Below are positions 1-9,622 of a DNA stretch of 64,000 nucleotides, piece by piece. The position numbers were made by a program, and so were the translations under genes. Source of the stretch: Leptothermofonsia sichuanensis E412 (lineage in GTDB: Bacteria; Cyanobacteriota; Cyanobacteriia; Leptolyngbyales; Leptolyngbyaceae); assembly GCF_019891175.1 (NCBI RefSeq), contig NZ_CP072600.1, positions 4,402,001 to 4,466,000 of the forward strand, in the 5' to 3' direction. Within the stretch, counting starts at the first letter, position 1, and the number at the start of each line of letters is the position of its first letter. The notes under the pieces are model-generated. The model had not been told where the DNA came from. It saw only the letters and a program-made list of their open reading frames with translations, and ran no database searches.

Positions 1-297
1 GCTTTCGCGATCAAGTGATCTAGTTTCCCTGCTGCAAAATCCGCTTCAATCTGTCTATCCCCTCAGTACAGGACAAAACTTGTCAATTGAGGCACACAGA
101 GGGTTGAAAACTTAGGCGGGAAGGGGTTTCCTAGGAATAACAACAAACCAACGAGACCCCCATGCAACAGATTACCGAATTTCGCCAAGTTTTGCAGCCC
201 CTCCTCGGTTGGCATGGTGCGCGGCTGGCATTTGTGGCTCAATTTCTGATCGCCCTGCTACGAACCCGTACGGTGAATCTGAGCGAATTGGCTGCTA

Positions 298-1511
298 GTA
301 GTCTGTCAACTTTGTTTTGATGGATAGATTAGGGGAGAATGGAGAGGCAGATACCTCTTACCAACCATGCCCCAAAAGAGATACATCGTAGCCCTTAGCT
401 GTGAAGAGCGGGAGACTTTAGAAAGTCTGACAACAACCGGAAAAACATCCGTTTATAAACTCAATCATGCTCGAATTTTGCTGAAAGCTGACATCAACCA
501 GGAAGGCGGCGGTTGGCGGGATCAAGATATCAGTGATGCACTCGATATTAGGGTATCTACGATTGAACGAGTCCGGCAACGCTTTGTTGCACAGAGTTTA
601 GAGGCTGCCTTAGGGCGTCAAACTCCAAGTCGAACCAAGCCCCGCTTACTCGATGGCGAACAAGAAGCGCATTTGATTGCGCTGGCGTGTGCCGAGACTC
701 CTGAAGGACAAGGGAAATGGAGCGTTCGCCTGTTAGCAGACCAACTGGTTGAGTTGGGATATGTAGAGAGCATTTCGCATGAAACCGTGCGGCAAACGCT
801 GAAAAAAACGAACTCAAACCCTGGTTGCAGGAATGCTGGGTAATTCCGCCGAAGTCCAATGGCGAGTTTGTTTACTACATGGAAGATGTTTTGAGCGTTT
901 ATACACGCCCTTATGACCCGCGCTACCCGGTCGTTTGTTTCGATGAAACCAGCAAACAATTAGTCCTCGAAACGCAAGTTCCCCTCCCCCCAACCCGGTC
1001 AACCGAAGCGCTATGACTATGAATATGAACGCAATGGGGTCTGTAATCTCTTCATGATTTCTGAACCCTTAGCTGGATGGCGGCATGTAGAAGTCACTGA
1101 ACGGCGCACCAAACAAGACTATGCCAAACAAATGAAATATCTGGTGGATGTGCGTTACCCCGATGCCGAATGGATTACCATCGTGCATGACCAACTCAAT
1201 ATTCATGACCCATCTGCCTTGTATGAGACGTTTGCACCTCAAGAAGCCAAGCGGATTCTAGACAAATTAGAGATTCATTACACACCAAAACATGGCAGTT
1301 GGCTTAACATGGCAGAAATTGAACTCAGTGTTTTAGCCCGTCAGTGCTTGGATCGTCGCATCCCAGATCAAGATACGTTGAAACGGGAAATTGCTGCTTG
1401 GGAAGAACGCAGAAATGATCAATCTCGCACCATTGATTGGCAATTTACGACTGAAGATGCTCGCATCAAACTTAAGCGACTCTATCCCTCAATTCTTTCT
1501 TGACAAGCTAC
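298..1511 (+). mobile_element. IS630-family element A, copy 1 (1214 bp)
   Basis: Inserted at TA in the IS4 transposase (TA at 296-297 and 1512-1513). Ends are GTAGTCTGTCAAC (left) and GTAGCTTGTCAAG (right, other strand). Same length and nearly the same sequence as the copy at 59448-60661, in opposite orientation. Confidence 0.93.
367..1503 (+). CDS. IS630-family transposase, element A (frameshifted)
   Basis: DDE transposase of the IS630/Tc1-mariner group. An N-terminal helix-turn-helix part (367-843) ends soon after an A7 run at 802-808; a -1 slip there continues into the frame that holds the first catalytic Asp (VVCFDET). A second break lies at an 11-base pyrimidine run at 981-991, where a +1 shift is needed to reach the last frame with Asp in IVHDQLN and Glu in NMAEIEL. 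Both copies of the element carry the same two breaks. The first resembles the programmed frameshift known in this family; the second may be inactivating or a second slippage site. All three catalytic residues are present. Confidence 0.8.
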
Positions 1512-2763
1512 TAGCTTTTGTGGTTCCGCCCAAATTCCGTCGAACTACAAGCGTCTCCAGCGCTTCTTTAGCGACTTTGATCTCGATTATGCGGCGATTG
1601 CCCGTGCCGTGGTCTGCCTGATGGGGATCCCGCAGCCTTGGGTGCTCGCCATAGACCGCACCGAATGGAGCTTTGGCGGTAGCGTTTTCAACATTCTCAC
1701 CCTGGGCATTTGCCATCAGGGTATTTCCTTTCCGGTGGTGTTTCTGATGCTGGACAACCGCGGCAATTCCAACACCCAAGAGCGCATCGATTTGCTCAAC
1801 GAATTCTTCACGATTTTTGGCGAGGATGTCCGCCTGCGGTGCCTGACGAGCGACCGCGAATTTGTTGGGCGGGAGTGGATTGGCTATTTGCTCGAAGATG
1901 AGCCAATCCCGTTTCGGGGGCGGATTCGCGAAACTGAAACGCTCAGTGATGGCAGCAAAGCCCTGAATGGCCGCGTCCTCTTTGCCGATCTCAAAGCGGG
2001 TGAAACCAAGATTTTACGCAAACGCCGTCAAGTGTGGGGACATTGGGTGTATGTCGTTGGTCTGCGGCTTGACACCCAGGAATTACTGATTTTGGTCACC
2101 AACCATTCACCCCATTCAGCCCTCAAAGATTACGCCCTGCGGTGGAATTTAGAAACCCTGTTCGGTGCGTTCAAAACTCGGGGCTTCTGCCTCGAAGCGA
2201 CCCATTTTATTGATGACTACCGAGTCCGCAAGCTCTTTGCGCTCCTCACATTGGCGTTATGTTGGGTGATGCGAACGGGGGTGTGGCGGCAGGCGCACAA
2301 AACGATTCAACTCAAGTCCCATGGGCGCAAAGCCCAGAGTCTATTCCGATATGGCTTAGATTACTTGCACAACCTACTCGTTAATCTTGACCATAAATTA
2401 GATGAGTTCTTGGACAATCTCAAACTTTTGTCCTGTACTTAGGGATACTGCTTGCTATCAAGCGTTCCTCGAGGAGTTCTCCAAAGCCTACCCCGATAGT
2501 CTCAACATTCTACAAGTGGATAACGGGCGTTTTCACAGCAGTAAAGATTTAGTGGTGCCAGAGAATGTGATTTTATTGTTTCAACCTGCTTACTGCCCAG
2601 AGTTACAGCGGTTCTCAGATGAATAAGCCACAGTGATTGAACCAGCCAAGGGCATCGTCAGCAGAAATACACTCGTTGATAATCCTGGTTAAAGCTTGGT
2701 CGAGCGCTTCCTGCGTTCGAGCCTTGGCTGAACGCAGGAGCTGCTTGAGTTTTGACCAACATA

Positions 2764-3891
2764 TACCTTGTCAGGGTATAGTTTTTACTTGTTTAAAGGA
2801 CTGAAAACGCAAGGTTAACAGTGAATCTAACTCAGGTTTATACGTCGTATGACACTGGTTGAGACAAGCAGTAATCGCCTCCTTAAATGCAGAGAAGTCA
2901 GCATAATAAATCGAATATAAGCATTGCTTCTTGACAAACTTCCACAAGCGCTCAATCAAGTTGAGATTGGGAGAATAGACCGTTAGATACAACAACTCAA
3001 TGTTCAATGATTGAGCCAACTCCATCACAACCGCACACTTCTGATACCGAGCGTTATCCAACACAAGCGTAATCGGAATGTCTAATCCCAGAGCTGCCAG
3101 TTTGTGCAGTAATTCACAGACACTTTGAGCGTTGATATAAGTCTCATTGGTGACGGTGATTAACGCATGAGTCACGGCGTTGAGGGCCCCTAAGACATTG
3201 AACCGTTGCCTTCCTGCCCCCGACTTGATAAACAAGCGTTCAAAGCACCACAAAAACCCTAAGTAGGCCCCCAGAACAAAATGGGCAGCATCGACAAAGA
3301 AGACGGCTCTCTGACCTGCTTTTGCCTCTTGCAGTCGTGGGTCTAGTTTTTTTGACGAACTCCTCCTGCGCTTCTACATCAGCTTTGGCGGGCAACATCC
3401 CCACTCGCCGACAACGCATCCCCATCGATTTGAGAAACACCCTCACTTGCTCCCGACTACGGACAATACCAGTCAGTTCTTCGATCTTGGCGCAAGCCTG
3501 CGCTAGGGTCTTTGGAGGATTTGCCCGGAAGTATGCTTCCAAAGTCTGTTGATGTTGTTTCAGTTCACTCTGGGGTCGATAAAAGGTCAATTCTTTGAGA
3601 TTGCCGATCCCCCCAGTTTCATAATCTCGCAGATAGCTCAACAACGTTGGTTTTGTCACCCGAAGCAACCGGGTAATTTCCTGATGCGAGTATCCTTGAC
3701 TTTTGAGATACAACGCTTCCATTTTTTGTTGCACACGCGGATGTGGATGGTGAAAGCGTTCGTAATGTAGTTGCTCAATCTCTTCGGCACTAAAGCTCAG
3801 TTGGATCATTGGGAGGCACCGTGCTCAACACTCAACGGTCTACCTCATTTCTACTTTATCTAGAGGGTAAAATCTATACCCCGGCAAAGTA
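2764..3891 (-). mobile_element. IS630-family element B (1128 bp)
   Basis: Inserted in element C at TA (2762-2763 and 3892-3893). Ends TACCTTGTCAGGGTATAG and, on the other strand, TACTTTGCCGGGGTATAG. Innermost and therefore among the youngest layers of this nest. Confidence 0.92.
2771..3809 (-). CDS. IS630-family transposase, element B (two frames)
   Basis: The first frame (3240-3809, start MIQLSFSAEE) holds a helix-turn-helix DNA-binding region. At the T7/A7 run at 3347-3353 a -1 slip leads into a frame that reads through FFVDAAHFVLG (first Asp), LVLDNARYQ (second Asp) and NLIERLWKFVKK (Glu) to the stop at 2771. All catalytic residues and both ends are present and there is no other break, so this copy may be active through programmed frameshifting, as known for IS630 relatives. 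Confidence 0.85.
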
Positions 3892-4966
3892 TAGTTCAAT
3901 CGGTGAAAGGTCTGGGGAATAAGGCGGCAGAAACACAACCTTGGCTCCAACCGATTCAATTGCCGCTTGCACGACTGAAGCATGATGCACGGGTAGATTA
4001 TCCATCAGCACGATCGCCCCTACCCACAATTGCGGAATCAGAATCTCCTGGATGTAGAACAAGAACACGTCAGTATTGACACTGCCAACAATACTCATGC
4101 TAGCAATCAACCCATCAATACTCATGCCACCAATCAACGAGATATTCTTGCCCCCATCGCCAGGAGCCTCAGTGTCATACAAGCGTTCACCGATGGGGGC
4201 ACGACCAGACAAACGAGTCATTGCCAGATGGATGCCCGTTTCATCAATGAAAACCAAGTTGCGCGGGTCGATTGTAAAACTCCACAGGCGATAAGCAAAC
4301 CGCAAATCCTTCACCCTTTGAGTATCTTGCTGGGAGGCAATCAGTGTTTTTTTTTGACGCTGAGCTTGAGCTTAGACACAGCCTGTTGCATGGTTGATAT
4401 ACTCACCTCCACTCCACTTTGTTGGGCAAAGCGTTCACACAACTCCTTGAGTAGGGCATCCGGTTGAGCCGTGACTAGGGCTTCAACGATGGGCAACTGC
4501 TCTTTGCCCAACTTGGCAATGGCTCCTCCTCCGTGCGCTTTAGGCTCCACGGTGCCTGTCTCACAATAGTGTCGCCTTAGATCTCGAATGAACGATAAGC
4601 TCACCTTGAAGCGCTCTGCCAGTTGCCGTTGTGATCCTTCTTGAGCTTCATAGGCTGCCATGATTCGTTGCCGTAGATCAACTGACAGAGGGGCGGGCAT
4701 AAGCAGCTAGCTCCTAGCTTTTGATAGTTGTTTTAGCCTACCAGAATGTGGCTTACTCAATCAATAACGGCTGTAAATCCGATTGAAAGGTTGTGGGAAT
4801 ACCTCAAGGCAGATTTGAAGTGGGCTTCGTTCAAAACGCTAGAGCAACTCCAAGCGAAGGTCGATCAACTCCTGGCTCAATTGACTCCAGAAGTTATTGC
4901 TTCGATCACAGGATATTCCTTCATCCTGAATGCCCTATCTGCCCTGAACCCCATTTAAATTGGTAT

Positions 4967-5498
4967 GAAGAATTCGTTGAGCAAATCGATGCGCTCTTGG
5001 GTGTTGGAATTGCCGCGGTTGTCCAGCATCAGAAACACCACCGGAAAGGAAATACCCTGATGGCAAATGCCCAGGGTGAGAATGTTGAAAACGCTACCGC
5101 CAAAGCTCCATTCGGTGCGGTCTATGGCGAGCACCCAAGGCTGCGGGATCCCCATCAGGCAGACCACGGCACGGGCAATCGCCGCATAATCGAGATCAAA
5201 GTCGCTAAAGAAGCGCTGGAGACGCTTGTAGTTCGACGGAATTTGGGCGGAACCACAAAAGCTAGCAGCCAATTCGCTCAGATTCACCGTACGGGTTCGT
5301 AGCAGGGCGATCAGAAATTGAGCCACAAATGCCAGCCGCGCACCATGCCAACCGAGGAGGGGCTGCAAAACTTGGCGAAATTCGGTAATCTGTTGCATGG
5401 GGGTCTCGTTGGTTTGTTGTTATTCCTAGGAAACCCCTTCCCGCCTAAGTTTTCAACCCTCTGTGTGCCTCAATTGACAAGTTTTGTCCTGTACTGAG
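4967..5498 (-). mobile_element. IS4-family element, copy 3, 3'-truncated
   Basis: Left terminal repeat (5481-5498 on the minus strand) and the first ~144 transposase codons (start 5398) are kept; the sequence stops at ...LLNEFF, where the other copies continue TIFGED. The protein is left with none of the later catalytic residues. The break abuts the end of element D. Confidence 0.88.
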
Positions 5499-5609
5499 GC
5501 CAATTACAGATTCTTCTGCTGCACCCGTTGTGCAGTCGTAAAGATAGATGTCGTGTTTACGGTCAGACCAATCAATTCCGATGTAGGCGGCATATGCATT
5601 CTGATTCAT
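5499..5609 (-). pseudogene. IS110-family transposase N-terminal remnant
   Basis: Reading minus from ATG at 5609 gives about 37 residues including AYIGIDWSDRKHD, the N-terminal motif of the IS110-family DEDD transposases (first Asp in GIDWSD). It is cut by the terminal repeat of IS4 copy 3. Only the start survives. The call rests on one short motif and gene position. Confidence 0.65.
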
Positions 5610-6181
5610 GATGGTATTCTCAAACTACAGTTGGTGATGCAACTGGGATGCTTCTACTCAAAGCGAAAAGATTATGGAAGGTGTAGCCGCACCAACCTCT
5701 GTTGGCGTAGCCTGTGCAAAGCACATGGATTCGTTGGTGAGAGAAGCACAGGGTGGGGCGAGGCGATATGTTAGTAGACATCGAATGTCACCCAATGCAT
5801 GGTCGTCTCCCACCCTGCGTCCCAGTTCTGAGGTTGAGTGTACTCCTCATTGTCAGTCCCGTCCCCCCATAAACCCCAATGCACCCGACCGTCGAAAGGC
5901 TATTGGTTAGAGTTAAAGATTATTTGTGGCGGGTGATTGGGAGCGTTATCTCGCTTTAGTCCTGGGGTGGGACTGTGCTTTGAGCCGCTCATCCAAAGTT
6001 GAAAACCCTCACGTTCGCCGTTGGCGTGTCCGCTAGGATAATCGCCCTTGGCATATCCACTAGGACGATCGCCCACCCCACTTATCACGTCCAGCCCATC
6101 CTGCAAAACGCTTGATTTGGTGGCATTTCAGGCAGCGACTATAATTGAGGGCAGACTTTTACGCCTTCATACTGCCTTTCT
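5610..6181. other. Intergenic region with short GC-rich repeats
   Basis: No gene is supported. It holds fragments of the short repeat type common in cyanobacterial intergenic DNA, for example GTTGGCGTAGCCTGTGCAAA near 5701 and a doubled motif near 6018-6073 (GTTGGCGTGTCCGCTAGGAT and TTGGCATATCCACTAGGACG, each followed by a near copy of AATCGCCC). Confidence 0.5.
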
Positions 6182-6517
6182 ATGACCCAATTGCCTACCT
6201 ACGGCCCCCACAACCCGCACCCGCTCTCAACGCTACGTACGGAACTGGTGTGGGAGGGCAAGTATGACGAGCATGGCAATCGGCGCGAGGTGGATATTGC
6301 TGGGTGTGCCATGCCATTCGCGTCAGCGTTCCGCTTGCGGTTGCAGAAGATTGAGAGCATTGATGAACCGGGACGGGCGGCGACGGGGCGTGGTCGCTAT
6401 TTGAACATCAGAATCCCCGTGTGGATGATTTTAAAAATCGGCTGATCTGGGGTGACAACAAGCTGGTGATGGCTTCGCTGTTGCAAGAGTTTAAGGGCAA
6501 GGTGGATCTGATTTATA
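6182..6517 (+). pseudogene. DNA methyltransferase (type III Mod-like) N-terminus, copy 1
   Basis: The start MTQLPTYGPHNPHP and then, after a -1 base frameshift near 6400-6415, DDFKNRLIWGDNKLVM and KVDLIY match the N-terminal region of site-specific adenine methyltransferases of the type III Mod kind, which continue YIDPPFD. The sequence is cut at GATTTATA by an IS630 before the catalytic DPPF motif. A second copy with the same frameshift lies at 9171. No restriction subunit is present. Confidence 0.75.
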
Positions 6518-6975
6518 AGTAGACCGGGCTTGAAAAGTTCAGGTGTGTGAAGTTAGATAAAGGTATCGATTTCAACAGGTTGGAGGGTCAGCCGATGGGT
6601 GCCCGCTTACGAGCGTTTCTCAGTGCGGCTGAAGAGCGCACCTTGTTTGAGCTTCGTACCGCAACGACTGTTCCTCAACGGGTGAAAGACCGAGCCGACG
6701 TTGTGCGGTTGAGCCATCAAGGGATGTATGTGGAGAAAATCGCCGCCTTGTTCCACTGGCATGAGCGAACGGTGCGAGAAACGTTGCAGCGTTGGCAAGC
6801 CAAGGGATTAGGGGGACTGTGGGATGCGCCCAGACCCGGAGCCAAACGACGGTGGCAAGCGGAGGACATGGAGTACTTGGAAGCGTGCTTACGAACAGAC
6901 CCGCACACCTACAATAGTCAGCAACTGGCCCACAAGTTAGCCAGTGAGCGGAACGTCGAGTTGAGTGCCGACCAC

Positions 6976-7833
6976 GGTAATGTTCTAGGTTTGTTGTTTT
7001 CCTTACGAAGAACTGGTTAGATGGAGAAGTCAGTAGTTGCGGGAACTCAAGTTATGGTATTAGAACCAATTCACTGCCCTGTGTGTGATGGGATTGAGGT
7101 GATCAAACACGGCACAACACCAGACGGCAAACAGCGCTACTTTTGTCAAAACTCAGGATGCCATCGGCGCACCTTTATTTTGCAATACACCTATCAAGGG
7201 TATCTGCCTGAAGTCAAGCAACAAATCAGCGATATGGCAATGAATGGGAGTGGGATTCGAGACACTGCCCGTGTCCTTCACATTAGTCCAACGACGGTGA
7301 TTGAGGAATTAAAAAAAAAGATCGTCAACTCAAAGCCGTGAATGAACTCAAACTGGCTGAGTTGGAACCCGCTCAAAGCATCGTAAAGCTTTGCCAGTGG
7401 GAAGATACAGAGGCAGAAGCCGATGAAATGTGGAGTTTTGTCCAGTCTAAAGCCCAGCAACGTTGGTTATGGCATGCAATTGACCATCACAGTGGAAAAA
7501 TATTAGCTTATGTGTTGGCGACGCATCAAGATGAAGCATTCCTCCAACTCAAAGCGTTATTAGAACCGTTTGGAATTATGCAGTTTTACACAGATGGTTG
7601 GGGAACCTATGAGCGGCAGCTTGACCCAAGTCTTCATACCGTTGGCAAACAGAACACGCAGAAGATTGAGCGTAAGCATTTGACTTTACGCACGCGCTTG
7701 AAGCGATTAGCTCGCAAAACTATTTGCTTTTCTAAGTCCATTCTGATGCATGACATTGTGATTGGGCTATTTATTAACCGTTATGAGTTTGGTTTTGCTA
7801 TCTAACCTAAAACAACAAGTCTAGAACACGACC
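6976..7833 (+). mobile_element. IS1-family element (858 bp)
   Basis: Ends GGTAATGTTCTAGGTTTGTT and, on the other strand, GGTCGTGTTCTAGACTTGTT. A perfect 9-bp target duplication GCCGACCAC lies at 6967-6975 and 7834-7842, as is usual for IS1. The clean duplication marks a fairly recent insertion. Confidence 0.96.
7054..7805 (+). CDS. IS1-family transposase (InsA/InsAB' by frameshift)
   Basis: InsA (start preferred at 7054, MVLEPIHCPVCDG) has the zinc-binding CPVC...CQNSGCHRR pattern and a helix-turn-helix, and ends at 7341. InsB' (7338-7805) holds the catalytic part: EADEMWSFV, FYTDGWGTY, and a final KIERKHLTLRTRLKRL block. An A9 run at 7311-7319 lies in the overlap and fits the known IS1 -1 frameshift that makes the InsAB' transposase. 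Complete and possibly active. Confidence 0.93.
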
Positions 7834-8606
7834 GCCGACCACCTCCGACAGGTGCTCAAAAAAAGGGGGTGATTTGGAAACGCACTCGTCACAGTCACCG
7901 AGGCAAGCAAGACCCAGTCGAAAAGGCGAAGAAACTGGCGGACTTGGAGAGGCTGCAATGGGCAGCAGCAGCAGGAGACATCGACTTGTTTTATCTGGAC
8001 GAATCGGGGTTTTCGCTGTGGATGCCCGTCGAGTATAGCTATTTCTTTGTGGGAGAACAGAAGCGCCTTGAACAAACCTCACGGCGAGGCAAACGGATTA
8101 GCATTTTGGGATTGTTGCAACCCTTGGTAAGTTTCGTCTATGGCTTGGTGGTGGGCAGTTTCGATAGCACTCGCTACATCACGATGATGGATGAACAGGC
8201 TCGGCAAGCCAAACTCCAATTGGCACAAACGGGCAAGATCCGGGTCATCGTTCAAGATAACAGCCCCACTCATACCAGCAAACAGATGCAGGCGAAATGG
8301 GTAGAGTGGGAAACTTGCGGACTGTATTGCTTTTTCTTACCGAAATACTGCTCCGAACTCAATCCGATTGAAATCGAGTGGCATCAGTTAAAAACGCACG
8401 AATTGCGAGGACATATGTTTGAACATGAACTGGACTTAGCCTATGCCGTCATTGATGGGGTCGAGGCCAGAGCGCAAGCGGCAGGGTATCAAGCTGAACG
8501 ATTCCGATTTCCCTCGAAATTGGCTCATTCATGAACCATTACATACCTGAGCTTTTTAACCCTTAGCTACTTAATACAATGAAAACACTAATGGAGGCAA
8601 TGAGCT

Positions 8607-9089
8607 ATGGAACCTCAAGTTAAAGCTAAACCCACGTCGCTATACAATGCGGACTACCAACTTTGGTTGGAGCATACTGCTGCTCAATTGAAAGCACGGG
8701 ATTTTGGTAACCTTGACCTGGAAAATTTAATTGAGGAGATTGAGAGCTTGGGCAGGAGTGAAAAACACGCGATTTCAAGTTATTTAATGCGGCTGTGTGA
8801 GCATCTCCTCAAAATCAAATACTGGAAAGCTGAGCGAGCAATGTGCCTGCGCGGTTGGAAGCGGGAGGTCATTAACTTTAGATTACAAATTCAGGAAGAG
8901 TTGGAGACAAGCCCTAGCTTGAAGTCATTTTTGCAGGATGTTTTCACCAAGCAATACAAAAATGGTAGAAAACTATTTCTCAACGCGAGCGAGTTGGATG
9001 CGCGTTTGATTCCTGAAGAGCCTGATTTCACCCTGGAGCAAGCCCTGGATGAAGATTGGCTCCCCTGGCAACCCGACTCAAGTTTGTAG
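8607..9089 (+). CDS. DUF29 family protein
   Basis: A 160-residue protein with the DUF29 pattern: LYNADYQLWLEHTAAQLKARDF near the N-terminus, ENLIEEIESLGRSEKHA, then SYLMRLCEHLLKIKYW and WKREVINFRLQI. DUF29 is common and multi-copy in cyanobacteria; its function is unknown. A purine-rich site (GGAGGC) lies 10 bases before the ATG. It stands between two broken copies of a methyltransferase gene, so its neighbourhood is rearranged. No signal peptide or membrane segment. Confidence 0.85.
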   Translation: MEPQVKAKPTSLYNADYQLWLEHTAAQLKARDFGNLDLENLIEEIESLGRSEKHAISSYLMRLCEHLLKIKYWKAERAMCLRGWKREVINFRLQIQEELETSPSLKSFLQDVFTKQYKNGRKLFLNASELDARLIPEEPDFTLEQALDEDWLPWQPDSSL

Positions 9090-9170
9090 TGTTCGCTTTG
9101 GTGAACATTGGATGACGACTAAAGTCGTCACTACCAACCTTCTGACTTTTTACTTTTACCTTTTACCTTG

Positions 9171-9620
9171 ATGATGTCCCAACTGCCCACCTATGGCCCC
9201 ACAACCCGCACCCCCTCTCCCAAATGCGCACAGAACTGGTGTGGGAAGGCACGTATGACGAGTATGACCATCGGCGGGAGGTGGATATTGCCGGGTGTGC
9301 CATGCCGTTCGCGTCAGCGTTCCGCTTGCGGTTGCAGAAGATTGAGAGCATTGATGAACCGCGGCGGGCGGCGGCGACGGGGCGTGGTCGCTATTTGAAC
9401 AGCAGAATCCCCGTGTGGATGATTTTCGCAATCGGCTGATTTGGGGTGACAACAAGCTGGTGATGGCTTCGCTGTTACAGGAGTTTAAGGGCAAGGTGGA
9501 TCTGATTTATATTGACCCACCGTTTGACGTCGGTGCGGATTTCTCGATGAGTGTGGCGATCGGAAAGGAAGATTCTATTCAGAAAGATCAATCCACTCTC
9601 GAAATGGTTGCTTATCGAGC
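9171..9620 (+). pseudogene. DNA methyltransferase (type III Mod-like) N-terminus, copy 2
   Basis: A near copy of 6182-6517 that extends further: DDFRNRLIWGDNK, DLIYIDPPFDVGADFS (the DPPF catalytic motif of adenine methyltransferases) and TLEMVAYR. It has the same one-base deletion as copy 1 near 9410 plus its own lost C near 9195, so three frames are needed. It is cut after VAYR by the IS630 at 9623. Shared damage means the gene decayed before it was duplicated. Confidence 0.82.
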
Positions 9621-9622
9621 TA

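Larger units (their letters stand above)
62..2442 (+). mobile_element. IS4-family element, copy 1, split by an IS630
   Basis: The ends read CTCAGTACAGGACAAAAC (left) and, on the other strand, CTAAGTACAGGACAAAAG (right). Element length without the insert is about 1.16 kb, as in the copy at 55217. The insert at 298-1511 splits the transposase. No target duplication is visible around this copy: the left flank ends TATCCC and the right flank begins GGATACT, so a later rearrangement or deletion is likely. The right flank is a piece of another transposase. Confidence 0.9.
162..2442 (+). pseudogene. IS4-family transposase gene interrupted by IS630
   Basis: The first 45 codons (162-297) and the rest (1512-2442) join exactly when the IS630 and one TA are removed, and match the intact copy at 55316. 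The protein has the IS4 DDE layout: Asp in AIDRTEW, Asp in TSDREFVG, and the Y-x2-R-x3-E-x6-K signature in YALRWNLETLFGAFK. The TAG stop is formed by the last three bases of the element. As it stands, only the downstream part from the Met at 1609 is open, which lacks the N-terminus, so this copy is unlikely to be active. Confidence 0.9.
2615..4700 (-). pseudogene. IS630-family transposase, element C, interrupted
   Basis: OrfA (4341-4700, 119 aa) is a helix-turn-helix protein ending just after a T9/A9 run at 4347-4355; a -1 slip there fuses it to OrfB, which carries LVFIDETG and IVLMDNLPVH. Element B cut OrfB after SPIELYFAGV, right at the catalytic Glu, so the last ~45 residues lie beyond the insert at 2615-2763. 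See the copy at 56389 for the complete version. Confidence 0.87.
2606..4773 (-). mobile_element. IS630-family element C, copy 1, split by element B
   Basis: TA duplications at 2604-2605 and 4774-4775. Ends ACAGCGGTTCTCAG and, on the other strand, ACAGCCGTTATTGA, both followed by AAGCCACA. Net length without element B is 1038 bp, equal to the copy at 56380-57417. Confidence 0.92.
2443..4966 (+). pseudogene. Remnant of a fourth IS630-type transposase (element D)
   Basis: Two pieces, 2443-2603 and 4776-4958, join in frame across element C: ...QPAYCPEL + NPIERLWEYLK.... This restores the second Asp (LQVDNGRFH) and the catalytic Glu region (NPIERLW) of an IS630-family transposase. The N-terminal half with the first Asp is gone, cut off where the IS4 right end now lies. 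The right piece runs to a stop at 4958 and then into a truncated IS4 copy. Confidence 0.85.
6547..8534 (+). pseudogene. IS630-family transposase, element E, interrupted by IS1
   Basis: The DNA-binding part (GTG at 6547 or ATG at 6595, to 6975) carries a helix-turn-helix (KIAALFHWHERTVRETL). It resumes at 7843 after the IS1, then crosses an A7 run at 7858-7864 by a -1 slip into the catalytic part: LFYLDESGFS, VIVQDNSPTH and ELNPIEIEW give the DDE triad. The C-terminus (RFPSKLAHS) is intact. Without the IS1 the gene would be complete. Confidence 0.88.
6518..8571 (+). mobile_element. IS630-family element E, split by IS1
   Basis: Flanked by TA (6516-6517, 8572-8573). Ends GTAGACCGGGCTTGAAAAG and, on the other strand, GTAGCTAAGGGTTAAAAAG, followed in both by a near-identical TTCAGGT/CTCAGGT. 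Net length without IS1 and its duplication is 1187 bp. The right flank does not continue the methyltransferase gene hit on the left. Confidence 0.9.

Noticed and set aside
557-1002. Open frames on the minus strand under IS630 element A
   Set aside because: They mirror the transposase frames, recur in the second copy with the same limits, and have no motif or ribosome site.
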